Assembly (NCBI GenBank): GCA_022820125.1
Contig: JAJEGA010000074.1
Span: forward strand, 1 to 60,259
DNA from: Anaerolineae bacterium
Lineage (GTDB): Bacteria > Chloroflexota > Anaerolineae > Aggregatilineales > Phototrophicaceae
Reading direction: 5' to 3'
DNA length: 60,259 nt
Shown: positions 1 through 7,608 of the stretch, one piece after another
Layout of the letters: the number at the start of each line of letters is the position of its first letter
Numbering within the stretch: position 1 is the first letter of the stretch
Program-made: the position numbers and the translations under genes
The notes under the pieces: generated by a model
What the model was told of the DNA's origin: nothing
The model's database searches: none
The model's input: the letters and a program-made list of their open reading frames with translations, nothing else

Positions 1-148
1 CTGTAGGGGCGAGCCTTGGCTCGCCCACTTGATAATCTCCGGCGGGCGATTCACAGAATCGCCCCTACAATTTTCGCTAAAGGATGATGTCGACGCTGAA
101 AGAATATTACGCTTGACGTGAATTCCAACCGACTTCGATACACTACCC
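1..148. repeat. Dispersed repeat, inverted partner of 31813-31960
   Basis: Positions 1-148 match the reverse complement of 31813-31960 with only 4 mismatches by eye. Positions 2-69 form a unit that begins TGTAGGGGCGA and ends TCGCCCCTACA. It holds two palindromes: GGGCGAGCC/GGCTCGCCC (about 7-27) and GGGCGATTC/GAATCGCCC (about 44-65). The remaining ~80 bp are conserved but not hairpin-forming. The element may continue before the window. No gene is seen in 1-223. A possible -10 box (TACACT, 185-190) precedes the first gene. Confidence 0.85.
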
Positions 149-223
149 AAGCAGCGCGCATGGGGCGACCAAGACTCTCTGTGTTACACTAGGGGCAAGT
201 GCTAGAACGAAGGTAGCAAGCCG

Positions 224-856
224 ATGTCGACCGACCGCAGCGAGCAGCTCCGCGCCATCAAAGACGCCATCGTCAACCTCGCAGAATCGCCTCTAATCCA
301 ATATCGCCGGCAAAACGGCTACTTCCCGGTGATCGGGCAAGGGGATCATTATGCCGACATTATGTTCATCGGCGAGGCGCCGGGCAAAAACGAAGCCGAA
401 ACGGGACGCCCCTTCTGCGGCGCGTCGGGCCGCGTCCTGGACGAGCTCCTCGCGTCAATCAACCTCAAACGCGAAGACGTCTACGTAACGAATATCCTGA
501 AGGATCGGCCGCCGAATAATCGCGATCCGTTGAAGAACGAAATTGAGTTGTACGCGCCCTTCCTCGAACGGCAGCTCGACATCATCCAACCCAAGGTCAT
601 CGCCACGCTGGGCCGCTTCTCGATGGAGTTCATCCTGCGGCGTTTCGGCGCCTTCCAGGCAAACCAGAAGATCAGCCAGTTGCATGGCACTGTCATCAAG
701 GCGCGCGCCAGTTATGGCCAAATCTCCATCGTGCCGCTCTTTCATCCAGCCGCCGCGCTCTACAACGCCAGTCAGCGCGCGACGCTGGAGCAGGATTTTC
801 AGGTGCTGACGAAATTTGATTCTCCGGCGCAACCGGGTACAATGAGGCTGCTTTAG
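224..856 (+). CDS. Family 4-like uracil-DNA glycosylase lacking Fe-S cysteines
   Basis: Predicted uracil-DNA glycosylase of the UDG superfamily, which removes uracil from DNA in base-excision repair. Motif A is IGEAPG (49-54), followed by TGRPFCGASGR as in family 4 enzymes. NILKDRPPNNRDP (90-102) and the HPAAALY motif (174-180) complete the fold. Family 4 enzymes hold a [4Fe-4S] cluster with four cysteines. Here the positions expected to be CxxC near the N-terminus, the Cys of VKCRPP and the Cys before PFL are replaced (KDRPP, YAPFL), and Cys65 is the only cysteine. Family membership is clear; activity is inferred. An AAGG stands about 10 nt before the ATG. Confidence 0.85.
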   Translation: MSTDRSEQLRAIKDAIVNLAESPLIQYRRQNGYFPVIGQGDHYADIMFIGEAPGKNEAETGRPFCGASGRVLDELLASINLKREDVYVTNILKDRPPNNRDPLKNEIELYAPFLERQLDIIQPKVIATLGRFSMEFILRRFGAFQANQKISQLHGTVIKARASYGQISIVPLFHPAAALYNASQRATLEQDFQVLTKFDSPAQPGTMRLL

Positions 857-882
857 GGCAGAAAGGCAGGAAGCGATTCGCC

Positions 883-1446
883 ATGATTTTGGAAAAGCAA
901 TTCATCGACGCCGATATGTTTCTTGAGTATGTCGAGCAAATTGATGATCGCATCGTCGAACTTGTGGAAGGGGTGATCGTCGATATGTCGCGACCCGGTT
1001 GGGAACACGGTGAGATTCTAATGTCGATAGCGGGTCGGATTCATAGCCATGTGCTTGAAAATGACTTGGGACGCGTCGCCGTCGGCGACACCGGTTTCGT
1101 GCTTGAGCGCAGAGAAGACGGCAAGGACACCGTACGCGGCCTCGACCTTGCATTCGTAAGCAAAGAGAGAGCATCGGAGCATCTGTCATCCGGCTGGACG
1201 ACGATCGCCCCTGACCTTGCGGTCGAAATCATATCTCCCAGCAACAAGGCGAGCGACATCGCCAAGAAAATCTGGCAGTTGCTCCAGGCGGGCACACTCA
1301 TGGTATGGATCGTGTATCCCGAATTGCAGCATATAGCCGTGCACACAAATGATGGCACATTCAAACTCAAAGAATCCGACTTGCTTACGGGCGGCGACAT
1401 CCTGCCCGGCTTTGAAGTCCGCGTCTCTGACATCTTCCCTTCTTGA
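883..1446 (+). CDS. Uma2 family (DUF820) PD-(D/E)XK nuclease-like protein
   Basis: Uma2/DUF820 proteins have a restriction-endonuclease fold and are abundant in Cyanobacteria and Chloroflexota; their role is unknown. Family features are visible: an N-terminal strand-turn with LVEGVIVDMS, the block PDLAVEIISPSN (near residues 109-120) supplying the Asp and Glu of the putative active site, and VWIVYPE in the last third. At 187 aa it has the usual length. The expected R-x-PD-x-AF block reads RGLDLAFVS, keeping the Asp. It starts 26 nt after the glycosylase gene and may be cotranscribed. AGGAAG lies about 10 nt before the ATG. Confidence 0.85.
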   Translation: MILEKQFIDADMFLEYVEQIDDRIVELVEGVIVDMSRPGWEHGEILMSIAGRIHSHVLENDLGRVAVGDTGFVLERREDGKDTVRGLDLAFVSKERASEHLSSGWTTIAPDLAVEIISPSNKASDIAKKIWQLLQAGTLMVWIVYPELQHIAVHTNDGTFKLKESDLLTGGDILPGFEVRVSDIFPS

Positions 1447-1491
1447 CAGCCGCGCTTTTGACCCTATCGCAGATCCCCGACTCAAGCTCGC

Positions 1492-2142
1492 ATGGATGAG
1501 GTCTACTCGCTCGTCCAAATCATCTGGGATTACATGCTCGTCGGTCATTCGCTGCGACGCGCGGACTGCATCTTCGTGCTTTGCAGCCACGACATCCGCG
1601 TTGCCGATTACGCCATCGACTTGTATCAGCGCGGCTTCGCGCCCCATTTGCTGTTCTCTGGCGGAGTCGTGCAGCGCAACGCAGCGCTCAACGTGTTTTG
1701 GGATGCCACCGAAGCCGAGTATTTCGCGCGGCGAGCGGTGTCTGCGGGCGTCCCAGCCGATTGCATTTTAATAGAAAGCCGCTCAACGAATACCGGCGAG
1801 AACATTCTGTTCAGCCGGCAGCTGCTGGAGGCGCGCGACCTGGAATTCCAGTCCTTCATCATGGTGCAGAAGCCCTACATGGAACGGCGCGTCCTTGCGA
1901 CCGCCCAAGTCCAGTGGCTCAACAAAGAATACATCGTGACATCGCCGCCGATAACTTGCGCCGATTACCTCAGGAGCCAGCTGCCGCGCGCTGCCGTTAT
2001 TCAGCACATCGTTGGCGACTTCCAGCGCATCAAGGTTTATGGCGAGAACGGCTTCCAGGCGCGGCAAGAGATTCCGACTGAGGTCTGGGCGGCTTTTGAG
2101 CGGCTGGTCGCGCTTGGCTACGACCAGCGGCTTGTCAGGTAG
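1492..2142 (+). CDS. YdcF family (DUF218) protein
   Basis: DUF218/YdcF-SanA type protein, 216 aa. The family fold is visible: ADCIFVLCSHDIR for the first strand, LYQRGFAPHLLFSGGV for the second with its glycine-rich loop, and ESRSTNTGENILFS, matching the conserved S-x-S/N-T-x-E-N block. There is no signal peptide or membrane segment, so it is probably cytoplasmic, unlike the membrane-anchored paralogue at 26600-27253. Its biochemical role is unknown; links to cell-envelope precursors are only suggested for the family. Its end overlaps the convergent EEP gene by 8 nt. No clear ribosome site is seen, so the start is tentative. Confidence 0.8.
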   Translation: MDEVYSLVQIIWDYMLVGHSLRRADCIFVLCSHDIRVADYAIDLYQRGFAPHLLFSGGVVQRNAALNVFWDATEAEYFARRAVSAGVPADCILIESRSTNTGENILFSRQLLEARDLEFQSFIMVQKPYMERRVLATAQVQWLNKEYIVTSPPITCADYLRSQLPRAAVIQHIVGDFQRIKVYGENGFQARQEIPTEVWAAFERLVALGYDQRLVR

Positions 2143-2902
2143 TTGTCGCTGAAGCGCATAGATCAAGGTCGAGCAAGATCGCCGCGTGGTCGCTCAGCTT
2201 CTTCCCGTCCCAAGCGCGTCCCCAATCATAGGCGCACGACTTAACGTCGGGTTGCAGCTGGGCGTTCAGGTATGCCTGGTCAAGTCTGAAACCGTGTCCG
2301 TATGACGAATACCACGTTGGAGCATTCGCCCGCGGGTGGGACGCGCGAAACGTATCGCGCCAGCCATGTCTTGCGAAAGGCGCCACAAATCGTGTTTTGA
2401 AGTCGACGGAATACACCGTGTCTTCGTCCAAGCCAGTTAAAGCGCAGTTGGTATCGCCGATGATGACACCGGGTCCAATTTGCTTGCCCTTTACGAGTTT
2501 CACTAAGGCATCCAAATACGCGTACCAATTGTTCCCCAGCGGGACAAGCATAACGCCGATGTCAATAGCCCGCTTCGATTTCACATTTGCAAACAACCAC
2601 AAGTAGTCCGGTTCAGGAGCGCCCTTAATATGGACTTTCTCAATCTCAAATCGGCTTGCCAATTGCAGAGCATTGCACGTCGGTTCTTCCGCCTTTACCG
2701 TCGATAACTGATGAACATAACCGGATTCGGCCAAGCGCTTGGCGATTGAACGGCTAGGCGCAGTGCCGCGAAATTCCGCCAGCGCGACGATATCCGGATT
2801 CCAATCCAGAATCTGTTCGACTATCTTGGTGGCGCGATATCCGCCACCGTGCATGATATTCCAGAATACAATCCGAAACATCTGCGTATTGCTCTTAATC
2901 AC
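2135..2902 (-). CDS. Endonuclease/exonuclease/phosphatase (EEP) superfamily protein
   Basis: Predicted metal-dependent phosphodiesterase of the DNase I/ExoIII fold. Signature residues are in order: IVFWNIMHGG (Asn of the first motif), VALAEFRG (metal-binding Glu), VIIGDTNCA (GDxN), FRLDQAYL (Asp) and LSDHAAILLDL (catalytic SDH near the C-terminus). At 255 aa it is a single domain without a signal peptide. The substrate cannot be read; relatives cut DNA, phospholipids or sugar phosphates. Its ATG overlaps the stop of the upstream M20 gene in an ATGA arrangement (2899-2902), so the two are probably translationally coupled. Confidence 0.82.
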   Translation of the reverse strand: MIKSNTQMFRIVFWNIMHGGGYRATKIVEQILDWNPDIVALAEFRGTAPSRSIAKRLAESGYVHQLSTVKAEEPTCNALQLASRFEIEKVHIKGAPEPDYLWLFANVKSKRAIDIGVMLVPLGNNWYAYLDALVKLVKGKQIGPGVIIGDTNCALTGLDEDTVYSVDFKTRFVAPFARHGWRDTFRASHPRANAPTWYSSYGHGFRLDQAYLNAQLQPDVKSCAYDWGRAWDGKKLSDHAAILLDLDLCASATTT

Positions 2903-4320
2903 CGCAGCGGATGCGCGTGACTTGGCGCCGGCACATCATCGGGAATCGGACATTTGTAGGGACTCCGCTCAACGACCGCGCGAAACTCGTCTTGCGCCCG
3001 TGCCAGAATCTCCGGCGACAAGATCAATTCGGCCGCCGCAAGCGCCATCACCTTGGCCGCGTACATCATGCCCTTGTGCCCGATGGAGGTTCGTCCGGTG
3101 GCGACCACGCCCCAGGAATGCGCAGCCGCGCGGCTGGCCCAGGTCGCCGTTTGGAGCATGCTGCAAGGCGCGAACCAGCTCATGTCGCCCATATCCGATG
3201 AACCGGGCGAGACATAGCCCTTGTCTTTGCTGGGCAGCACATCGCCAATCAGCGCTTGCTCGGCCCTCTGTGGGTCGACGCCGTAGCGATTGACCAGCGT
3301 CTTGACGTTGGAGTCGCCGAAGCGCTGATTGATGGCGGCGGCGTAGGCTTGCTCCTCGTCGGTGAACTCAATGCCGCCCAACTCGCGCATGACATCGTAT
3401 TGCAGGTCTGCCAGGACTTCGTTGGAGAGAGCGCGCGTCGAGCCGGACTTGTAGACGACTTCGACTTCGGTATCGGTCATCATCGCCGCGCCTTTTGCGA
3501 TTCTTATGACGCGTTGGCAAACGTCTTCCAACGTGTCCGGCTCGATGGCGCGCGCGTAGTAATAACTTTCGGCGTAATCCGGCACGACATTCGGCGCCAG
3601 CCCGCCGCTTAGAATCGAATAGTGCAGGCGCACGTCATCGGTCACGTGCTCACGCAGGTAATTCACGCCGATGTTCATCAGCTCCAGCGCATCCAGAGCC
3701 GAGCGGCCAGAATGCGGATCGGCGGCGGCGTGGGCGGTCTGGCCGTGGAAGCGGAAATAATAGCGATTGACGCTGAGCAGGCTACCCTTCATCGCCGAGT
3801 TGATATACCAGGGATGCCAGTTGAAGGTCGCGTCCAGATCGTCAAAGGCGCCGGCGCGCCCCATAAAGACCTTGCCGCTGCCGCCTTCTTCCGCCGGGCA
3901 GCCGTAATATCGAACCGTGCCGGCACGCCCCGCGCTTTGCAGCCATTGCTTGAAGGCGAGCGCCGCCGCCAGGCAGCCGGCGCCCAGCAGATTGTGGCCG
4001 CAGCCGTGCCCGGGCGCGCCCGCGCTAATAGGATCGGGCGCGCTCTGATCTTTCTGCGACAAGCCGGGCAGGGCATCGTATTCGCCAGCGAAGGCGATCA
4101 CCGGCTTGCCCGAACCCCACTCGGCGGCGAAGGCTGTGCTCAGCCCGCCGATATCCCAGGTGATGCGGAATCCTTCAGCCGCCAAGAAATCCGCCTGCAG
4201 CTTGGAGGCTTTGAACTCCATAAATTGCAGTTCGGGATTATCCCAGATTTCATCCGACATCCGGGTGAAGCGCCGCTCATGTTCATCAAGCCAATCGGCT
4301 ATGTCTTGCTTCGTTCGCAT
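2899..4320 (-). CDS. M20 family amidohydrolase, AbgB-like
   Basis: Zinc-dependent amidohydrolase/peptidase of family M20D, closest in style to p-aminobenzoyl-glutamate hydrolase subunit B (AbgB). Metal and catalytic elements are visible: AFAGEYDALPG, GHGCGHNLLGAG (His ligand), CPAEEGGSGK (tandem Glu), FNWHPW, and the dimerisation-domain block HGQTAHAAADPHSGRSALDA. The ATG at 4320 is chosen because GAGGATGG precedes it at a good distance and homology begins there; an upstream start at 4377 would add 19 unconserved residues. The substrate (aminobenzoyl-glutamate or another N-acyl amino acid) is inferred. It forms a likely operon with the EEP gene. Confidence 0.88.
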   Translation of the reverse strand: MRTKQDIADWLDEHERRFTRMSDEIWDNPELQFMEFKASKLQADFLAAEGFRITWDIGGLSTAFAAEWGSGKPVIAFAGEYDALPGLSQKDQSAPDPISAGAPGHGCGHNLLGAGCLAAALAFKQWLQSAGRAGTVRYYGCPAEEGGSGKVFMGRAGAFDDLDATFNWHPWYINSAMKGSLLSVNRYYFRFHGQTAHAAADPHSGRSALDALELMNIGVNYLREHVTDDVRLHYSILSGGLAPNVVPDYAESYYYARAIEPDTLEDVCQRVIRIAKGAAMMTDTEVEVVYKSGSTRALSNEVLADLQYDVMRELGGIEFTDEEQAYAAAINQRFGDSNVKTLVNRYGVDPQRAEQALIGDVLPSKDKGYVSPGSSDMGDMSWFAPCSMLQTATWASRAAAHSWGVVATGRTSIGHKGMMYAAKVMALAAAELILSPEILARAQDEFRAVVERSPYKCPIPDDVPAPSHAHPLR

Positions 4321-4468
4321 ATTGCCATCCTCGTTCGCTCTCATCGCCACGCCGGATGATACCCCGCCGGCGCTCAAGCGGCTATGCTCGCTCGCTAAGC
4401 CGCAAGCTTCGCAGGCGGTTGAGGCTGAACGCGGCGATTCGCTGGCGGCGACCGGCGTTAGTCGCAGC

Positions 4469-5404
4469 TTATACCTTGACGATGGCGATCACTTGCTGAT
4501 TTGGATCGGGACTATGCTCGGCGGGCAGCAGCTCGGCAGAGGCATCGGGCAGAGCCAGGGTCAAGGTGCGAAATCCCAGGCGGTGCCCCATATCGCGGAT
4601 GGCCACCAGCAACTGCGTGCTCAAGTGCCTGGGCGACCAACAATAAACATCGGCGCTGCGCTCGTTGTAAAGCTGCTGATGGAAGCAAACCAAAGCTTCA
4701 TGCCCGGAGGCGTTGATAAAATGCCGGTGCTTGCCGCGTTTGATGATCTGCGGAATGCCGCTCCAGTGTTCGATCCACTCGCTTTCCCAAAGCGCGCGCG
4801 GGCTGGTCCAGCGCCCGATGGCCAGCGCCCAGTCGTCGATCAGGCTCGCGTCAGTCTTGTCGAATTCCTGGCTCTTATAGAAACTCTGGCCGATCTGGGC
4901 GTTGATGGCGTATCGCGTCAGGCGAAATGCCTCGCTGGCGCCGAAGTACTTGCGATAATAAGTGGCCGCGTCCCTATCGTAATTTGGGTGAGCGATCGAG
5001 AGCTTGCCCGCGCCGCGCGCATCGCCGAGAATCGCGTCAGCCAGCGTATGGTGGGCTTCATCAGCGCAGCGGTCGTCCACCAGAATCTCTGCCAGATGCA
5101 GATGCGCCCCCATTGGCGTCAGCTCACGATTGAGAAAAGCCTCGGCATAAGCCAGTACCTGCCCGTCGACGTCCAGCACATAAGCCAAGCCACTGCCGCT
5201 TAGCACGTGGCTGAGCCAAATCGCGCCGGTCTCAAGCGACATCCAGGCGCCGCCATGCAGCCAGCGCTCGTATATCGTCAGGGCATCATAAGGCAGATCT
5301 TCTACCTGGCCCCGTTCGCCCAGCCGCTGCCAAACGGGCACGCGTCCGCTGAATAGCGCCACAATCTGCTGCGTGTCGTCGAGTGTCGCCTGGCGTATTA
5401 ACAT
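4469..5404 (-). CDS. GNAT-fold N-acetyltransferase-like protein
   Basis: About 311 aa. It starts MLIRQATLDDTQQIVALF, the typical first strand and helix of a GNAT acetyltransferase. The middle (YVLDVDGQVLAYAEAFLNRE, then HLHLAEILVDD) fits strands 2-4 of that fold. No clean acetyl-CoA loop (Q/RxxGxG/A) is obvious, and the C-terminal ~120 aa may be a second, degenerate GNAT copy. The substrate is unknown. The ATG at 5404 is used because the GNAT domain begins exactly there. The gene is divergent from coaX, and AT-rich TAGTATAGTATAG repeats at about 5450-5462 are likely promoter sequence. Confidence 0.7.
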   Translation of the reverse strand: MLIRQATLDDTQQIVALFSGRVPVWQRLGERGQVEDLPYDALTIYERWLHGGAWMSLETGAIWLSHVLSGSGLAYVLDVDGQVLAYAEAFLNRELTPMGAHLHLAEILVDDRCADEAHHTLADAILGDARGAGKLSIAHPNYDRDAATYYRKYFGASEAFRLTRYAINAQIGQSFYKSQEFDKTDASLIDDWALAIGRWTSPRALWESEWIEHWSGIPQIIKRGKHRHFINASGHEALVCFHQQLYNERSADVYCWSPRHLSTQLLVAIRDMGHRLGFRTLTLALPDASAELLPAEHSPDPNQQVIAIVKV

Positions 5405-5569
5405 GGATAGCGCTCTGTCGTTTCGCTTGCGTCCATAGGCGTCAGATTCTAGTATAGTATAGTGCAGAGTGGGCGCAGGCACGCGTCGCTGCAGCCGCAA
5501 CCTGGGTCAGTTGCCAAGGGAAATTGCCCCATCGCAGGGCGCGGCAATCGCGAGGCGACGGAGAATCTT

Positions 5570-6343
5570 ATGCTGCTGGCTTTTGACATCGGCAATACAA
5601 ATATACACCTCGGTTTGTGGGATGGCGCCAGCTGGCGATTGTCTTGGCGGGCGCGCACCGTCAGCGACAAGATGATGGACGAATATGCCGTCCTGGTTCG
5701 CAACTTCCTGGATACCGCGGCGGTCCAGCATGGGGCAATCAAAGCAGCCTGCATCAGCAGCGTCGTGCCGTCGCTGACGCCGACTTTTCAGGAACTGACG
5801 CGCCGATACTTGAAGCTGACGCCGCTTACAGTCAGCAGCGAATTGGAACTGGGCGTCAGAATCGCGATTGATATGCCGGAGCAAGCTGGCGCCGATCGCC
5901 TTTGCAATGCGGCCGGCCTGTCTCAGCTTTTTGGCGCGCCGGCCGTCTGCATCGACTTTGGCACCTCGACCAACTTCGATGTCTTGTCGGCGGACAATGC
6001 CTACATTGGCGGTGTCATCGCGCCCGGCATAGGGCTGGCGCACGATGCCTTGGTCAGCCGCGCCGCCCAGTTGCACAAGGTGGAGCTCGTGCCGCCGCCG
6101 CAGCCCATCGGGCGCAACACGGTGCAGGCGATGCAATCGGGCATATTCTGGGGCTACACAGGCATGATCGAGTCGTTGCTGCGGCGGATTCTGGCGCAGC
6201 TTGACGCGCCGGAAACCAAGGTGGTCGCCACCGGTGGGCTGGCGCCGGTATTCAAAGCGCATATCGACCTGATTGACGAGTTTGCGCCTGAACTCACGCT
6301 GGACGGCTTGCGCCTGATTTACGAGTTGAACCGCGGGAAATAG
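5570..6343 (+). CDS. coaX: Type III pantothenate kinase
   Basis: Phosphorylates pantothenate, the first step of coenzyme A synthesis. Type III enzymes belong to the ASKHA fold. The phosphate-1 motif is MLLAFDIGNTNIHLGLW at the N-terminus; the central blocks ADRLCNAAG and CIDFGTSTNFDV carry the pantothenate and phosphate contacts; GGVIAPGIGLAHDAL and VVATGGLAPVF follow. At 257 aa the length is normal. The ATG at 5570 is chosen because the family begins at this DIGNT block and GACGGAG lies just upstream. Genes on both sides are unrelated, and it is convergent with the next gene. Confidence 0.93.
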   Translation: MLLAFDIGNTNIHLGLWDGASWRLSWRARTVSDKMMDEYAVLVRNFLDTAAVQHGAIKAACISSVVPSLTPTFQELTRRYLKLTPLTVSSELELGVRIAIDMPEQAGADRLCNAAGLSQLFGAPAVCIDFGTSTNFDVLSADNAYIGGVIAPGIGLAHDALVSRAAQLHKVELVPPPQPIGRNTVQAMQSGIFWGYTGMIESLLRRILAQLDAPETKVVATGGLAPVFKAHIDLIDEFAPELTLDGLRLIYELNRGK

Positions 6344-6376
6344 ATCAGTATCGCATTGCGGCTTGGTCGCTATCAG

Positions 6377-7348
6377 TTAAATGTCGCAGCCAATTAGCCG
6401 CCCAGCCAGTTTTAATGCGTCCACGGGCCAGAAGCGTTCCGGTCGCGGCTTGCGCACATTTGGCTCTCCCGCCTTTGGGCGGCAACTCAGCACACATTCT
6501 TCCCATTGTTCAGGAATCGCCGACCGACCCCAAACCGCGCCTGGAAGCGCGCCCGCGATTGCCGCGTTCGTGTCGGTGTCTCCGCCCTGCATTACGGTGT
6601 CAATAACGCCATGCTCCAGGCTCTCGGCATGCAAGAGTTGCCAAAGCGCGTTGCGAAGCGCAAGCAGGACCCATCCTTGAAGGTGGGTATAGTCGGCGGG
6701 TGGCGCTTTGGCGGCAGCGCGGATCGCGTCAAGAATGTTCCCATCCGCATCCATATCAATCGCCCAGGCGACTATCTGCTCGTAAAGGCATCCGGCATCG
6801 CAGCCTGTTCTCACCGCGGTGGCAATAGCCATCGCGAACAAGGCATTGGCTTGCAGGCAGATTGGATGTATGTGCGTTATCGCAGAATCCTGCCGCGCCC
6901 ATTCGGCTACCTGATCCAAGTCATAGTTGGCGCCAAAGATGCCCAGCGGGCTGATTCGCATCAGCGCGCCATTAGCCTGGCTCGTCTGATTGCGGCGCCC
7001 TCGCAGGCCGCTAAACACCGTGTTGCCGATATCGAAAGGCGACGATTTCAGCCAGGAGATGTAGGCTTTTCTGGCTGCCTGGCGCTCATAGCGTCCGCGA
7101 TCTGTCAGCATGCGCGCCAGCATCAGCGCCATCTCGGAATCGTCGGTTGGCTGTCCCGCGATTGTGTCCCAAGTTCCGCCGTCGGCGAGTTCGCGCACGC
7201 CGTTTGGATATTCCCGCAGGATGTCATCGTGCTTCTGAAACTCGACTAGACTTCCCAGCGCATCGCCGGCAAGCTGGCCGAGCAGGCAACCCTGGGCGCG
7301 ATCAAGCTTTGATTCCGCCGGCGTGTCAACAGTCGTCATAGAGACCAT
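6377..7348 (-). CDS. ADP-ribosylglycohydrolase family protein
   Basis: DraG/ARH-type hydrolase that removes ADP-ribose from proteins or cleaves ADP-ribosyl compounds using two Mg ions. Characteristic motifs: DRAQGCLLGQLAGDALGS near the N-terminus; GQPTDDSEMALMLAR with the first metal-binding TDDS; QANGALMRISPLG; and near the C-terminus GGDTDTNAAIAGALPGAVWG with the DTDTNA metal site. All metal ligands appear intact, so it is likely active. Its target is unknown: no nitrogenase or ART gene is nearby. The start is uncertain between ATG 7348 and ATG 7339. Confidence 0.9.
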   Translation of the reverse strand: MVSMTTVDTPAESKLDRAQGCLLGQLAGDALGSLVEFQKHDDILREYPNGVRELADGGTWDTIAGQPTDDSEMALMLARMLTDRGRYERQAARKAYISWLKSSPFDIGNTVFSGLRGRRNQTSQANGALMRISPLGIFGANYDLDQVAEWARQDSAITHIHPICLQANALFAMAIATAVRTGCDAGCLYEQIVAWAIDMDADGNILDAIRAAAKAPPADYTHLQGWVLLALRNALWQLLHAESLEHGVIDTVMQGGDTDTNAAIAGALPGAVWGRSAIPEQWEECVLSCRPKAGEPNVRKPRPERFWPVDALKLAGRLIGCDI

Positions 7349-7428
7349 ACACCGCAGAACCCATCCGGGCGATCGCCGTAAAGTATCTCGTTTGCAATTG
7401 AGCGCTGAGTTAAACGCATGTGATAATG

Positions 7429-7501
7429 CTCCGTAGCTTGGACTTGAACCAAGAACCTAGCGGTTAACAGCCGCCCGCTCTGCCAATTGAGCTACTACGG
7501 A
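7429..7501 (-). tRNA. tRNA-Asn (anticodon GTT)
   Basis: Read on the minus strand this forms a full cloverleaf. The acceptor is TCCGTAG/CTACGGA, the anticodon loop CTGTTAACC gives GTT, and the T-arm contains GGTTCAAGTCC. The discriminator base is G, as expected for tRNA-Asn. CCA is not encoded. Length is 73 nt. Confidence 0.95.
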
Positions 7502-7608
7502 ATGATATCTTGGTATACTATCAGCGTCAGAATTGCCTGTCAAGATAATCTCATCGGATTCCGCCGCTTTCAGTTGCGCGCAAGAATCGGAGAATCGGAG
7601 CGCTCGCC

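Noticed and set aside
1..70. CRISPR array
   Set aside because: The repeated palindromes occur as isolated units with no regular spacers and no cas genes.
113..144. Outward promoter inside the 148-bp repeat (TTGACG ... TACACT)
   Set aside because: The spacing is 20 bp and the second copy has TACGCT, so the match is weak.
4106..5203. 365-codon plus-strand open frame
   Set aside because: Antisense to the M20 and GNAT genes, with no family features.
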